Of a stretch of 64,000 bases of DNA, positions 34,746-45,603 are shown piece by piece. The number at the start of each line of letters is the position of its first letter. Position 1 is the first letter of the stretch. A program made the translations under genes and the position numbers. The stretch covers positions 744,001 to 808,000 of the forward strand of contig JAMWFC010000115.1 of NCBI GenBank assembly GCA_027475525.1, given 5' to 3'. The stretch is from Macrolepiota albuminosa (Eukaryota; Basidiomycota; Agaricomycetes; Agaricales; Agaricaceae). Under the pieces are notes generated by a model. That model was not told the DNA's origin, searched no databases, and was given only the letters and a program-made list of their open reading frames with translations.

Positions 34746-37707
34746 TAGACCAGCCAGTTGAAAGCACCTCTAGGGTGGAGGAAGAAAAATGAAAGTAAAC
34801 AGGGCGAAGGGGAAAAATTCGCTTCAAACGATCATTGGATATATAGCACAATGGCTTTAAGTCCAAATATGGCAATAACCTGTACAAGCGGCTTGTACTC
34901 CATTCATGCAAAGTAAGTACGTTTTTTGCATCCCTTTACCAGTTTTCGGGCACCAGATTGATCTCGGACCTTCTTTCCCTTTCTATGGAGAAGCACAATC
35001 AGCACGTCCGCCACACCGTTCTCCACACCGTTCTCCACACGCGCTTCCTAGAACCCAACTCCTAATTTGGGGGTTAGGGGTCTCGTCAAAACACGACCTC
35101 GGATCGTGTGAGACCTCTGAGACATCTTTTTGATGCGCTCTCATAGGCAAGTCAAATTTATCGCCGATAAATAGGAATGGAGGCATACGAGCCCACTTCG
35201 GAGAAATGGTGGGTGTGGTTTCGCATCCACCATCAGAGGGCACAGCAGGTCTACCGAAATCGTCGAAAATGTACTTTTCGTCTATCTTATCACATCAAGT
35301 CACAGGAGCATGGAATGGTTATGAACAAGCCCGTGGAAGTCCCTCGATAGAATCTCGATATGTCTTCTCTCAATAAACAGCAAGGTAAGTGTATGGACAT
35401 GGGCTGACAAGAGTAAGTACCAGTCCATGAGGTCCGGCACACTTGTGTCAAATTAATCATTATCACACTGGAAAATCTTCCAGTTAAGGTAAAGGTTCGT
35501 CATGACATAATCCCTCGCTTCAGGAGGATCGCTGGAAACGTTGCGATGGACGCCTGGCTTCGATTACTTTTTGGTTCTACACAAAGCCTCGGCCATATAG
35601 TATCCCCCCCCTTATCGATAATCAATTCAAGGTTGGCTTTTTCATTTATCCAGCTGCTGGCTCTAGATCATTCCTCTTGGATCTCAAGTTCGGTAGAAAT
35701 CGATCAAAAACATACACCTTCAATTCAGTGATCAATCAGATCTTGTCCTGTCGACAGGACCACTTCATGGCCAATCCATGAATTCACATAGATTTACTCA
35801 CGCAAAGCTTTCGCAGACAATGACCCTGTTATGAAATACACTCATCATATCCTAAAATGGATTCTTCATAAACAGAGTGTATATCAATTGAGTAGTATCC
35901 AAATGCTGGTTACCTTTTGAAATCTTCTTCCTGGCCCTTCTATCAAGGGCTTGCGAGTCGGGATATCGAAGCCAGGCTTACAGCAGATAACTTTATTGAC
36001 GGCGGACATCAACACATGTTTTGGGCAGGCGTACTTCACAATGCTATTTGTGGAGCAGGCAACACGCTATCTACACGAGGCTGATTAAAGGGCCTTATGT
36101 TGTTATTCAAAGTCGTCAAGATGGCGCCACAATGTCTCAATTATCTTCATCGTGATACGGAATAGACTCAGTACTCATCACTCTGCCCAGGACGCTTTTG
36201 CATCAAACCAATTGGATTCACTTGATCTGTCGGTTATACTTTGCGTAGTATTATGTCGAGGCATCAAATCAGAAACGCAAAGCGATTTTCCTAGAAGTTC
36301 AAGGACTCTGGCTCAGTAGTAATAGGCATACAACTATCGGACATGAAGATGGCTTTACAGAAAAGAGGGTTAGCATCAAGTAGAAAGTGTGTCAATAGCG
36401 CGACGCAGGGTTACATATACGTCAATTTGCAATGACATGAATTTAGGAAACCCAACCCTAGTCCTCTGGAGCTGACGTTGAACTGGAGGGAAAAGGGCGA
36501 AGGGACGTGTAACGTGCAATGCCGTAGCTGATCATACTAGAGTATCTTCACCAATGTACCCCTGCGCACAAGGAATGGCCGAAGGAAAGGACTAGCCAGG
36601 CAGAAGCGATTCCTGATCAGTTTTGCCGATGCTTATCTGGAAAATGTCGGCGATTTTGAACCTGCTAACGAAAAGCAGTTAGTGCGCGCGCTTTGGGAGA
36701 TATTTTGGAATGACCTACCACAACTTGTCCTTAATCGGCGCTGCTCTAAGTGTATGCTAAAAACTATGTGGCATCTAGGGTCATATGCATAGAAGAAGGG
36801 TCGAACTATGATGTGCATGTCACTTCGCGCCACTCGGATGGGAAGAAGATACACCCAAGGCAAAGCGTTTACCTTGATTTCAACATGTCGAAACCTCGGA
36901 TACTCGGAGTGCTTAGGTGACGGGAGGAGCTTGTTCGCATCGAGCTTATCTATTTCAATGAGGAGCGATAAGTTAGACGATAACGCCGGCATTTCCCGAC
37001 ATCACGGTGCGAACGGTTGGTCTTCTTTCTACCTTCTTTTGCTCAATATTTCTAATGATTTTCCCCAGGTTTCTCTTCGAATAAGTTCAAGATATTCATC
37101 TTAAATTTCTTACGTCTGAAATGTAAAATCGTCCGCCTTTCCTACTCTGTCTATCGTGTCTACGTGCAATATTGGCATACTATGGGTTGGTCTCGACTGG
37201 CATATCTCACAAGCCAGTGGTTCGGAACAACTCAATTTATATATATCATCACTACCGTTGTGCGACGTGAAAAGCCTGTCCATCAATGGAACGAGCCATT
37301 GGAAGACAAGCCTCTTGAAGATGCCTAATTCAAGCTTTTGAGTTTCTTTGAAGTTTGAATACGTTAAATGTCGAGAAAAACACACAATGCCTGTTTTCTT
37401 GAATCTTCTCTATTCCAAGTGCAAGATGAGCGGAGGTCTCATTGGATTTCGCAGCTTTAACGTTTTAACCTAAGGCAACTGGAACGTGCGAAGTTTTGGA
37501 GCTGGATGGCTTCATTAAACTATGTTACGGAATCAAAAAAGCATGTTAGGTGACGAAATGCTACCAGATACTCTTAGTCATCCAGTACGGCCATGTGGCA
37601 AACTGTCATTTGCAAGATGCGTAAGTATGAGTCTAAACGAATCAATTGCGTGTTTGTTTTGCATTTGAGGTCGGATAGGAAAAAAAAATTTCAACCGTAA
37701 TTTCGTC
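34746..37707. other. Intergenic region, no supported gene
   Basis: About 3 kb without a convincing gene. The longest frame is complement 36,633-36,992 (119 codons), with a competing plus-strand frame over the same bases and no family motif. Short direct repeats (CACACCGTTCTC twice near 35,010-35,040) are present. Nothing else is recognised. Confidence 0.45.
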
Positions 37708-37796
37708 TGGAGCCTGTGAGAATCGAACTCACGACCTCATGCAAGCATTTACATACTGATGCGAAGCATGCGCGCTACCATCTGTGCCAAGACCCC
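37708..37796 (-). tRNA. tRNA-Ala (anticodon CGC) with 16-nt intron
   Basis: The reverse complement folds as a 73-nt tRNA plus a 16-nt intron after the base 3' of the anticodon. The acceptor stem is GGGGTCT / AGGCTCC with discriminator A. It contains the G3-U70 wobble that identifies tRNA-Ala. The anticodon stem is CATGC / GCATG with loop TTCGCA(intron)T, so the anticodon is CGC. The T arm is GTGAG-TTCGATT-CTCAC. The D stem GCAC/GCGC has one A-C mismatch. There is no encoded CCA, as expected. Confidence 0.9.
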
Positions 37797-38500
37797 ATCG
37801 ATCATCCATCACTCTATAACTTAGAAGGTCAGAATTGCTTGTATTGTATTGAGGCATGGGCTCTTCCTCATTTGGTCATTTCATCTTATTCCACAGAATT
37901 ACCCATCAATAGTGTATCAACAGTTCATTCTATAGGGTTGGGATTGTGTTCTCTCTGGATTTCAGATGTTCAGCAAAGAACCTCAACAAGCCCTTCTAAA
38001 TCTTTTCTATCATGCCCAGCTATTCTTGACCTCATTTCAAATGCTATCACATGTTGGAAGTTCTCCCACCTGCAACCAATAATTTCAGATAATAACATGC
38101 ATCCTTGAACATTTATTCTGGGCTAGGCATACAATTGCTGCATACCAAGCACTGAAGTGTTTGTATAAGCAGATCTGGCAGATATTTCTGCGCACTCTAG
38201 GCCTGTTAGCAAAAGAAAAATTTACAGCATGTAATGCTTGCAGCCATTGTACAATCATCAGTCAAAGTCCAATTACAGGACATGGAAAATTATTGCTGGA
38301 AAGATTTGTGCATCAAGCAAGTTACATATTGACATTATCCTTTGCCACTCCCACTCATCAATAACAGAGAATGTTGTTGGAATCCAGATGTTGAAATCCA
38401 GGCAGATAACAGCAATATATGAGATGATGTGACCAACATCTAGATCAATATGTTGTAAGTGATAATCCTCAGAACATATAAATGAAACTATATTTTACGT
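37797..38500. repeat. CpG-poor sequence flanking element B
   Basis: AT-rich, TpG/CpA-rich DNA with no gene. It lies between tRNA-Ala and the LTR of element B and ends in the ACGT (38497-38500) that abuts the LTR. Confidence 0.45.
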
Positions 38501-39648
38501 TGATGACGCCAACTGTGGTTGGGTGTGCTGGACATATACGCAGTACAATGCTGTCTTCAGCGCTTGGCATGCATAGTTGTGAGGAGTCCTGACAGGGTCC
38601 TGGTGTGCTCGAGTGGAGGTGATAAAACGATGCGCTAAATTATAGCGCTTTGGGGGCTACCTGGCAGACAGTAAGCATTGTAGCTTAAACAAAGATATTG
38701 AAGAAAAGATGAATAGTGCAGCGTATTGTGCCTGTAGGTGGCACCGTAAACAACAAAGACGAGATAGACGAGGCTAGCACCTGAATTAGTGACGAAGTCA
38801 AGGAAAGCTAGCACGATTTGAACGCTAAGTATAACTGTGTGCTCCAGAGGTTACGATTTGTTGTTATATACATGTAAAGTAGCTATTTTATATACTATGC
38901 GCTACCGTGTTTGCCAAAATAAAAGTCCATCTGTGGCGCTACCTCCTAGCGCCTCTCCTTGTGGTTTTCTCTAATGGCGACCTGTCAACGGCAATCTTTT
39001 GCACATGGATGACAGCAACCAACGGCGTTATGACCCACGGTGACCAGCAGCGACTCTATATTGACTTAGAATTATATGAGTCTGCTCACTTTTACTATAA
39101 CTCCGATTGGCCAGGCTGTTCCGGGATATGGTCAGAAAATCCTTGACAGACGCCGTGAGCGCTAATGTCAGCGCTACTCATTGTACCAGTTCCTGACAGG
39201 TCCAGATGTTGGATTTAAGTATATCCAGTGCTGCCGTCATTGATCCTTTTGGACTTCTGATTGAAGTGCCTCATCTAATGGCAGTGCCTGCTGCTGGCTT
39301 CTTCTGGAAGTAATCAGAGTTTAGTTAGAGTTCCCTCCCGCCATTGTGTTAGCGCTATATGTTCTGAGCCTCCTTCGTCTTTGGGATAGGTGAATGAAGT
39401 GTGATGAAGGCCTGATAGCTAGCGGTTAGGGTAAATGGCTAAGTCCTGTAGTAGATTGCCAGAGCTAGGGCTGCTCTATATTCCCAACTGGTTAGCTAGC
39501 GGTTAGGGTAAATGGCTAAGTCCTGTAGTAGATTGCCAGAGCTAGGGCTGCTCTATATTCCCAACTGGTTGCTAGAGTCTTCAGTACGTCAAGTGTTGGT
39601 TGGCCTATAATGTCCCTTGATGTGCTCAGTCCGAGTAGAAGCCTATCA
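38501..39648 (-). mobile_element. Element B, 3' LTR (Ty3/gypsy, minus orientation)
   Basis: Runs from TGATGACGCC to AAGCCTATCA, the reverse of the element A LTR. It is 1,148 bp as assembled, about 1,071 without the 77-bp duplication at 39,416. It is preceded by ACGT and followed by CTCCCCCCAACTG, the complement of the polypurine tract. It is therefore the 3' LTR of a minus-strand element whose body continues at 39,649-44,304 and, beyond the nested element A, at 58,266-58,936. Confidence 0.88.
39416..39569. repeat. 77-bp exact tandem duplication (probable assembly artefact)
   Basis: 39416-39492 is repeated without change at 39493-39569, inside the LTR of element B. Confidence 0.9.
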
Positions 39649-39737
39649 TCTCCCCCCAACTGAAAAATTGATTGTCCTCAGTCAAATGCTGTCATTAATT
39701 TGACTGCGCTACGGTCCATATGATGCTGCCGGTGCCT

Positions 39738-39744
39738 TATAAAA
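39738..39744 (+). promoter_or_regulatory. TATA box of antisense gene AS1 (copy B)
   Basis: TATAAAA 51 bp upstream of the ATG at 39795. The same box sits at the same place in copies A (57127-57133, minus strand) and C (60175-60181). Confidence 0.65.
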
Positions 39745-39794
39745 GTTGTTTTCAGCACTTCACCTTCTCATGTTTTTCTTCCCATCTTCCCAGC

Positions 39795-42304
39795 ATGTCC
39801 ACTCCTTTCAATGCCTCTGCTCTCTGCAATTTCCTGGCTAAGGCCTCCTATTTATTCGATCACGCTAAGTCTGTCGGTCCTGCTGATATGCCACAAACCG
39901 TCCCTGGAATCATGCAGCTCTATCGGTGGTGGCTCATGGTCCATGGCTCTGACAGTTCCTGGGCACAGGGCGTCGAGGTTTATGAATGGTGCATGGCTCG
40001 GTACCGTGAATATGAGGGTGCCGATTGGTTGCAACCATTCATGAACTTGTTCGTAAGTTTTTAGGTTTGAATTTGGATTTGTGGTGCTAAGGTTCAGCGC
40101 CCATACTAGGCTTCTTCTCTGTCTGATGAGATTGATGCCCTGCTGGCTAGTACTGAGGTTGGTGAAGTAAGTTTCTCCTTTTCTTCCTCATGTTTCCAAT
40201 ATTAACCCTGAGTAGTTGGTTGCTACGTTGCCCACCATCGCCAGTCTCCCTAGTGCTCCATCGGCCTCTACCGTTCCTTCTGATCTGGCTGCTCCTGCTG
40301 CTCCTGTCTCTGTCCTGCCTCCTCCCATTCTTGGTAGTCCTTTTTATGGCGATGCTTCTCCCGCTCATACTGCGCCCATCGTCGCTTCTCCCACTCATAC
40401 TGCACCTCCTCATTCGGCCATCAAACAAATTGCCGTTACCTCCAGTAAGCCCCGGCCTGGACCCACCCATACTATTTCTCGCCTTCCTCTCCGTAACTTT
40501 GCCATTGTTATTAATCGTGCGCACCCTGCTCTCGCTAGCCCTCCCAAACATACCGTGCATCCTTGTTTACCTGCCTCTAGTTCTTCTACTAACTTTGCTT
40601 CCCAGATCAATCTCCCTGCTCATGTTGCCTCTTTGTATGTCGTAAATGTTTCCTTTTAAGATCGCTAGGCTCTAGTGCCTGATCAGGCCCTCCTTAGGCA
40701 CCCAACCAGACTATGTTTACCGATACAGAGCTTCATAATTTGTTACGCCTTTGTCGCAATACTACCGTTATTGATACCGGCCTCCCAGCTGATGTTCAAG
40801 TACTCAGCGCTAAGAAAAAGGTTACGGTGGTGCCTGTGGAGTGTCACGCTTTTAGGGTGAAGATTGGCATGGTAAGTGCTTGTTCGTCTCTGATAGGTTG
40901 ATGACGTCACTAACTTCCTTTTCAGTGCGATAAATGTTGGTCTGAGAACGATCCTGAGGGTTGCTGGTTTCCTACTGCCTCTCTTCCCTGCTACCGCTGC
41001 GATGCGTTAAAACAGGGCTGTGCCTTCAATGGGATTTGTACTTGTGAATGCGGTAGGGATGCTATCATGCAACGAAATTATGAGCGTGCAGTCTTAGTCT
41101 GTAATGCCCGGGCCTTCGTGCTGCAGCAACATGATCTGGCCGCTACTCATCAGCCTACTGTGATTAGCGCTGCAAGCCTAGCACTTCCCATGACCCAAGA
41201 TGGCACCACCGTGGCGGCCCCCTTTGCCCGTTCTCCTCGTTGTCCCGTTCCTTTGAAGCGTAAGCCTGTTGTCGCCTCTCCTAGCAAGAGTCCCGGTAAG
41301 TGCCAGGAGCTAGCACCTGCTACTCCTGTGGTCTTGTCTTCTACCAAGTCGTCTACTGATAAAGGCGAGGATACTGAGAGAGATGCTGAGGGCAAGGATG
41401 ACGATGAGGCTGGGCCTGTAGTCGACACCAATGCGCTGTTGGTGGTACGTGCTTTTCTGCTTTGCCTTACTCCCCCTATCGCCGCTAACCCTTATCAGAG
41501 CAGCCCCAGTGGTAATCGGTGCATAGTCCTCGTGTTTCTCTTGTCAGTAGCACTAACCTCTTTGTCGCCAGGTCCCCTACTCCTTCGCTTCCTGTTGTCG
41601 TGAATATCCCTCCTGCCAAAGATGTCGTGATGTCTGTTGCCGGTGCTACCCCTGCTTCTGAGCCTGTTATAGCTAGCGCCTCCCCCGTTGCTCTTCCCGT
41701 TACCCCATCTTTTACTCCTCCTCGCAGCCTCTCTTCCTTCCTCAGTACTCATGAGTCCTCCACCGTGCCTGAGTCCAAAGGGACCTTAGTGGCTCAGGGC
41801 AAGCACCATCGCTGCTGGAGGTACTTGCCCTCTTATGGCATCCACCTTTCCTCCGCTAGGGCTATGTTCCCAGGTGACAAGCACCATGAATGGACTCCTC
41901 ATGCTCCCATAACCGTTTGAGTAAGTCTTTATTTATTAGTTGGTTTGCCTTTTCTCTGACATCCGCTAAGTTCGATCCCTTCTGGACTCCTCCCCCTGCC
42001 ATGCACGTTTCCAGTGACACCTACCCTTGGCTTGGGGACGAGTTTTCTTATCCCCATCACTTCCCTTTGTCCTGCCGCTGATCTCCGCCACCAACTTTGC
42101 CATGTTGAGGACACGACCAACATCATCGGTAGCAAACTCGCTATTCTATGACCTCGTGTCTCCACCTTAGCGTGCCATGAGCTCCTCCTGCTTGAGCTTC
42201 ATGACGACATCACTGATGTGCTCAAGTGGCAAGCGAGTAACACCATTCAGGATGGGGACTTGCTTCCTTTGGGTGATCCCGCTCCCTCTGAGTCTGATGC
42301 ATAG
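39795..42304 (+). pseudogene. Antisense gene AS1, copy B (decayed)
   Basis: Homologue of the AS1 gene of elements A and C, antisense to the gag-pol of element B. Exon blocks, GTAAGT donors and the six-cysteine motif CDKCWSENDPEGC...CYRCDALKQGC are recognisable. A TGA precedes the donor at about 41,920, and the last exon is interrupted (CTATGACCTCG where C and A read through). Many CpG-to-TpG changes are visible. It is probably inactive. The function of the family is unknown; see the C copy for domain detail. Confidence 0.7.
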
Positions 42305-42786
42305 TTGCTGGCCCGTAGCGCTTCAAACTTTGTGGACTTTGTGATTTTTTGATACGTAGTTCTGTGATAGCCATACTAAAAATAAATGCTTCCTCTTTTG
42401 TTCCAAAATTGTCAGTTTGTAAGTAATCAAATACAAAGTAAGAAAAAGGGGAAACACTCAGTAAATCATCATAGCGTAGAAAACCCCTATTATCAGCGCG
42501 ACCCAATAGCCAATATCGTGCCAGCCTGGAAAGAAAAAGGTATTGTCTGTAGAAAAATAAGTCGATTCATGCAAGAAGTTTAATGTATAAGAAATAGAGT
42601 GCCACTGATTGCTTGTGGTTATTTGGTGATAGTGGCTATAAGCGCTAGATCTCGAAGGTTAACTTCCTCTTTGTGCAGCCTAAAAATGAGTTAAGCGCAT
42701 CCTATTGGTTTGTGTCTGCATCAGGGTCCAAGTCCCTTGAGAAGTGCCCTCCCATGCTGTTGCTAGTTGAAACACTGCCCAAGTCC

Positions 42787-42794
42787 TATAAATT
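42787..42794 (+). promoter_or_regulatory. TATA box of antisense gene AS2 (copy B)
   Basis: TATAAATT 36 bp upstream of the ATG at 42830. Its position is identical in copy C (63309-63316) and copy A (complement 53686-53693). Confidence 0.6.
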
Positions 42795-42829
42795 GCCCAT
42801 GCCTCGACAGCATCTCATCAGTCTTCGCA

Positions 42830-44277
42830 ATGGAAAGCCCAACCGGCATTGTGTGGTCTCCCCGCTGTGATTGTGCTCATGTCATGATTGATCCCCCCAC
42901 TTTCCTGGAATGCGCTACCTCCTTTTTCCACCACTACCTGGCAGTCAGCGTGCCTGGACTGACCAACGGAGTCGTTGAGTTAGGTCATTGCTGCCAGCTA
43001 CTTTGTGCGGCTTGTGAGATCTGGAACGACGACCTGCTGTTGACCTGTTTTGGTATGGAGAAGAACTGGAGTCAGATTTTTCAGGTGTGCTATTGCCTTT
43101 TTCACCCTCCTTCTCTTCTAACAGTTGCCAAATAAAGCAAATCACAACCAAGGAAACGAAAGAGTGTCTTGAGTTGCTGCTGAAGGAGAGTCACTATCTG
43201 GTTTGTCGCCTTATTACCTCATTTTCTTCCTTCTAACATGTCGCCTCGCTAGGCACCTCGCTTGTCTACTGGTGGCTGACTTTTTCGCAGTCCTGCTGAA
43301 GGCTGGAGGCCTCCCAGGCCTCTCCTTTTGCCCGGTCCTTAATGCTTGTCCATCTCCCATGTCGTTTATGTAAGTTGGCTCCTTCTTTTCCATGGCGCCA
43401 CCAGGCTGACAAATTTTAGATACTTGATTTCTTTTGTTGTAGTTATATGAATTGCATCGCTGGTGTCGCCCCCCCTCCCATCTCCCATGATTGTTGTGCG
43501 CATGTAAGAATTCCCAAATATCTGTGACCCTGCAAGTAGCTTGAGGTACTTTATGGGCTCTGGCGCTGTTAACCCGGTCAGTATCACATCATGCCAGAAC
43601 TTCCCCTCCTCCTTGATGAGCCCGAACGTCTTTACCGTCCTGTTATCCTAGATTGGTTGGAGCAATTTCTTGCTTTAATGCCTACTGGCGGCTTTCCGCA
43701 CAAGAATGGCAACACCATGACCCTGGTATGCAGGTACTGATTTCTTCTAGCCGCATCTGAGGAGTGGATGCTCACCGTCAATCTATCCTTAGTCACCATA
43801 CACCTCCCCTTAGCGCAGGTCTTGAGTAATGCTCATACGTTGTGTAGGAGCCGGTTATGGGTACCGCTTCGAGTCTGGCCAGCCTACTCCGCAAAACAAG
43901 AAGCTTGGTTAGTTCTTAACTTTTTCCTGACCTGAGGTTGTTAACTCCATGCTGTTTCTAAAAGTCTCTCCTGGCTCCCCCTTCCTCCTCTCGTCAATCT
44001 TGATGCACATAGAGCCATATTCAAATGCACAGCCTTTCCTTTCCCATCATTTGAGTCCCACCCAAATGGGGATGGGTGGTACTCATCCCCCAACCCCTCT
44101 GCCGCGCCTCCAGGCGCTCCTCATGCTCCTCGCCCAGGCGCTCCTCATGCTCCTCGCCCAGGCGCTCCTCATGCTCCTCGCCCAGGCGCTCCTCCCACAC
44201 CTCCTTCTAGTGTTCCTGTACCTCCAATACCATCTGCTAATGCACCACCTCCAGGCGCTCCTCCCACCCGCAGGTGA
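42830..44277 (+). pseudogene. Antisense gene AS2, copy B
   Basis: Starts MESPTGIVWSPRCDCAHVMI, is conserved with copies A and C through IFQ and a GTGTGC donor, and ends in a Pro/Ala tail that stops at TGA 44275-44277. The tail contains three copies of a 24-bp repeat coding PGAPHAPR. Exon boundaries in the middle (43,100-43,950) could not be fixed, and decay makes an intact product doubtful. I recognise no domain. Element A inserted 27 bp after the stop codon. Confidence 0.55.
44111..44190 (+). repeat. 24-bp coding minisatellite (PGAPHAPR)
   Basis: CAGGCGCTCCTCATGCTCCT plus CGCC occurs three times in tandem with a partial fourth, in frame with AS2. Element A has only a degenerate Pro/Gly/Ala version at the same place. 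Confidence 0.8.
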
Positions 44278-44300
44278 CCTAAAGATCAAGTCAAAGGTCC

Positions 44301-44377
44301 ACGTTGATAGGCTTCTACTCGGACTGAGCGCATCAAGGGACATTATAGGCCGACCAACACTTGACACACTAAAGGCT
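44301..44377 (+). repeat. 77-bp contig-end duplicate left of the N gap
   Basis: ACGT plus the first 73 bp of the element A LTR, identical to 44478-44554 on the other side of the gap. The gap therefore probably represents a contig overlap, not missing sequence. Confidence 0.85.
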
Positions 44378-44477
44378 NNNNNNNNNNNNNNNNNNNNNNN
44401 NNNNNNNNNNNNNNNNNNNNNNNNNNNNNNNNNNNNNNNNNNNNNNNNNNNNNNNNNNNNNNNNNNNNNNNNNNNNN
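44378..44477. other. Assembly gap, 100 N
   Basis: Exactly 100 N, a conventional placeholder length, flanked by the same 77 bp on both sides. Confidence 0.98.
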
Positions 44478-44481
44478 ACGT

Positions 44482-45524
44482 TGATAGGCTTCTACTCGGA
44501 CTGAGCGCATCAAGGGACATTATAGGCCGACCAACACTTGACACACTAAAGGCTCTAGCGACCAGCCTTGGGTACAGAGCAGCCCTAGCGCGGGCGCTCT
44601 ATGGCAAGACTTGTCCATGCATCTCAACCACCAGTATCAGCCCCTCAGCGCACTCCACTCAGTTACTTTGAAGACCAAGAAGACTCAGGACTCATAGCGC
44701 TAGCATAACGGCGGGAGGGGACTCTGACCAAACCCCGATCAGTACTGGAAGGAGTTAGCAATTGGCGCTGTCAATCACCGAGGCACCTCAATCAGAAGTC
44801 TAAAAGAATCAATGACGACGAGACAGGATACACGCAGACCCGACATTTAAATCTATCAAAAGATGGTACAATGTTTAGCGCCGGAATTAGCGCTCACGGC
44901 GTCTGTCGAGGATTCCCCGACCATACCCCGGGATGGCATGGCCAATTAAATTACATCAAAAAGTGAGCAAACTCGTACCACTTCTAAGTAGTTTTAGAGT
45001 CGCCGTTGGTCGCCGTCACCCATGTGCTGCAGGTCGCCGTTGACAGGTGGCCGTTAGCTACAGTCACGAAGGGAGGCGCTAAGCGGTAGCGCCGTCAATG
45101 GACTTATTTTGGAAATAATGTAGCGCATAGTATAAAAACTAGCTACTGGCCATGTATATAACAACGAATCGTAACCTCTTGAGCACCCAGTTACACTTAG
45201 CGTTCAAATCGCGCTAGCGTTGCCTGACTTTGCCACCAAGTTCGGCGCTAGCTTCGTCTATCTCGTCTTCGTCGTTTACGGTGCCACCTACGGGCACACT
45301 ACGCTGCGCTATTCGTTTCTTTCTCTATAACTTCTCCTAAACTACGACGCTTACCACTTGCTAGGTAGCACCCGAGGCGCTATCGTCTAGCGCATCGCCC
45401 TATCACCTCTGCTCGAGCACACCGGGACCCTGCCGGGACTCCTCACAAACCCGTACGCCAGGCGCTGGAGACGGCGTTGTACTGCGTATACGTCCAGCGC
45501 ACCCAACCACAGTTGGCGTCATCA
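44482..45524 (+). repeat. 5' LTR of element A
   Basis: 1,043 bp, TGATAGG...GCGTCATCA, apparently identical to 57223-58265. A TATAAAA at 45131-45137 is a likely promoter TATA box. Confidence 0.93.
45131..45137 (+). promoter_or_regulatory. TATA box in 5' LTR
   Basis: TATAAAA about 390 bp before the LTR end. The same bases occur in the 3' LTR near 57,872. Confidence 0.5.
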
Positions 45525-45527
45525 TTT

Positions 45528-45544
45528 TGGAGCCCACCGCGAGG
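45528..45544 (+). other. Primer binding site
   Basis: TGGAGCCCACCGCGAGG begins three bases after the LTR. TGG pairs with a tRNA CCA end. The first seven bases match the complement of the tRNA-Ala 3' end in this window, but the rest does not, so the priming tRNA is not identified. Confidence 0.65.
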
Positions 45545-45603
45545 GGTTCTATTGAGGCAGAATTCCGCCGGAAACTCGAGCCCAGCGACAGCGCCGCCTC
45601 CTA

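Noticed and set aside
36633..36992. 119-codon minus-strand frame
   Set aside because: No motif, competing frame on the other strand, no splice context.
40190..40645. 151-codon Leu-rich plus-strand frame resembling membrane segments
   Set aside because: It is a shifted reading of the Pro/Ser/Ala-rich AS1 exon 3. The same artefact appears at 60,604-61,086.
44111..44190. Possible CRISPR-like array
   Set aside because: The 24-bp repeats are directly adjacent without spacers and are coding; the genome is fungal.
45528..45544. tRNA-Ala as the primer for element A
   Set aside because: Only the first seven bases match the tRNA-Ala at 37,708-37,796; the remaining ten do not.
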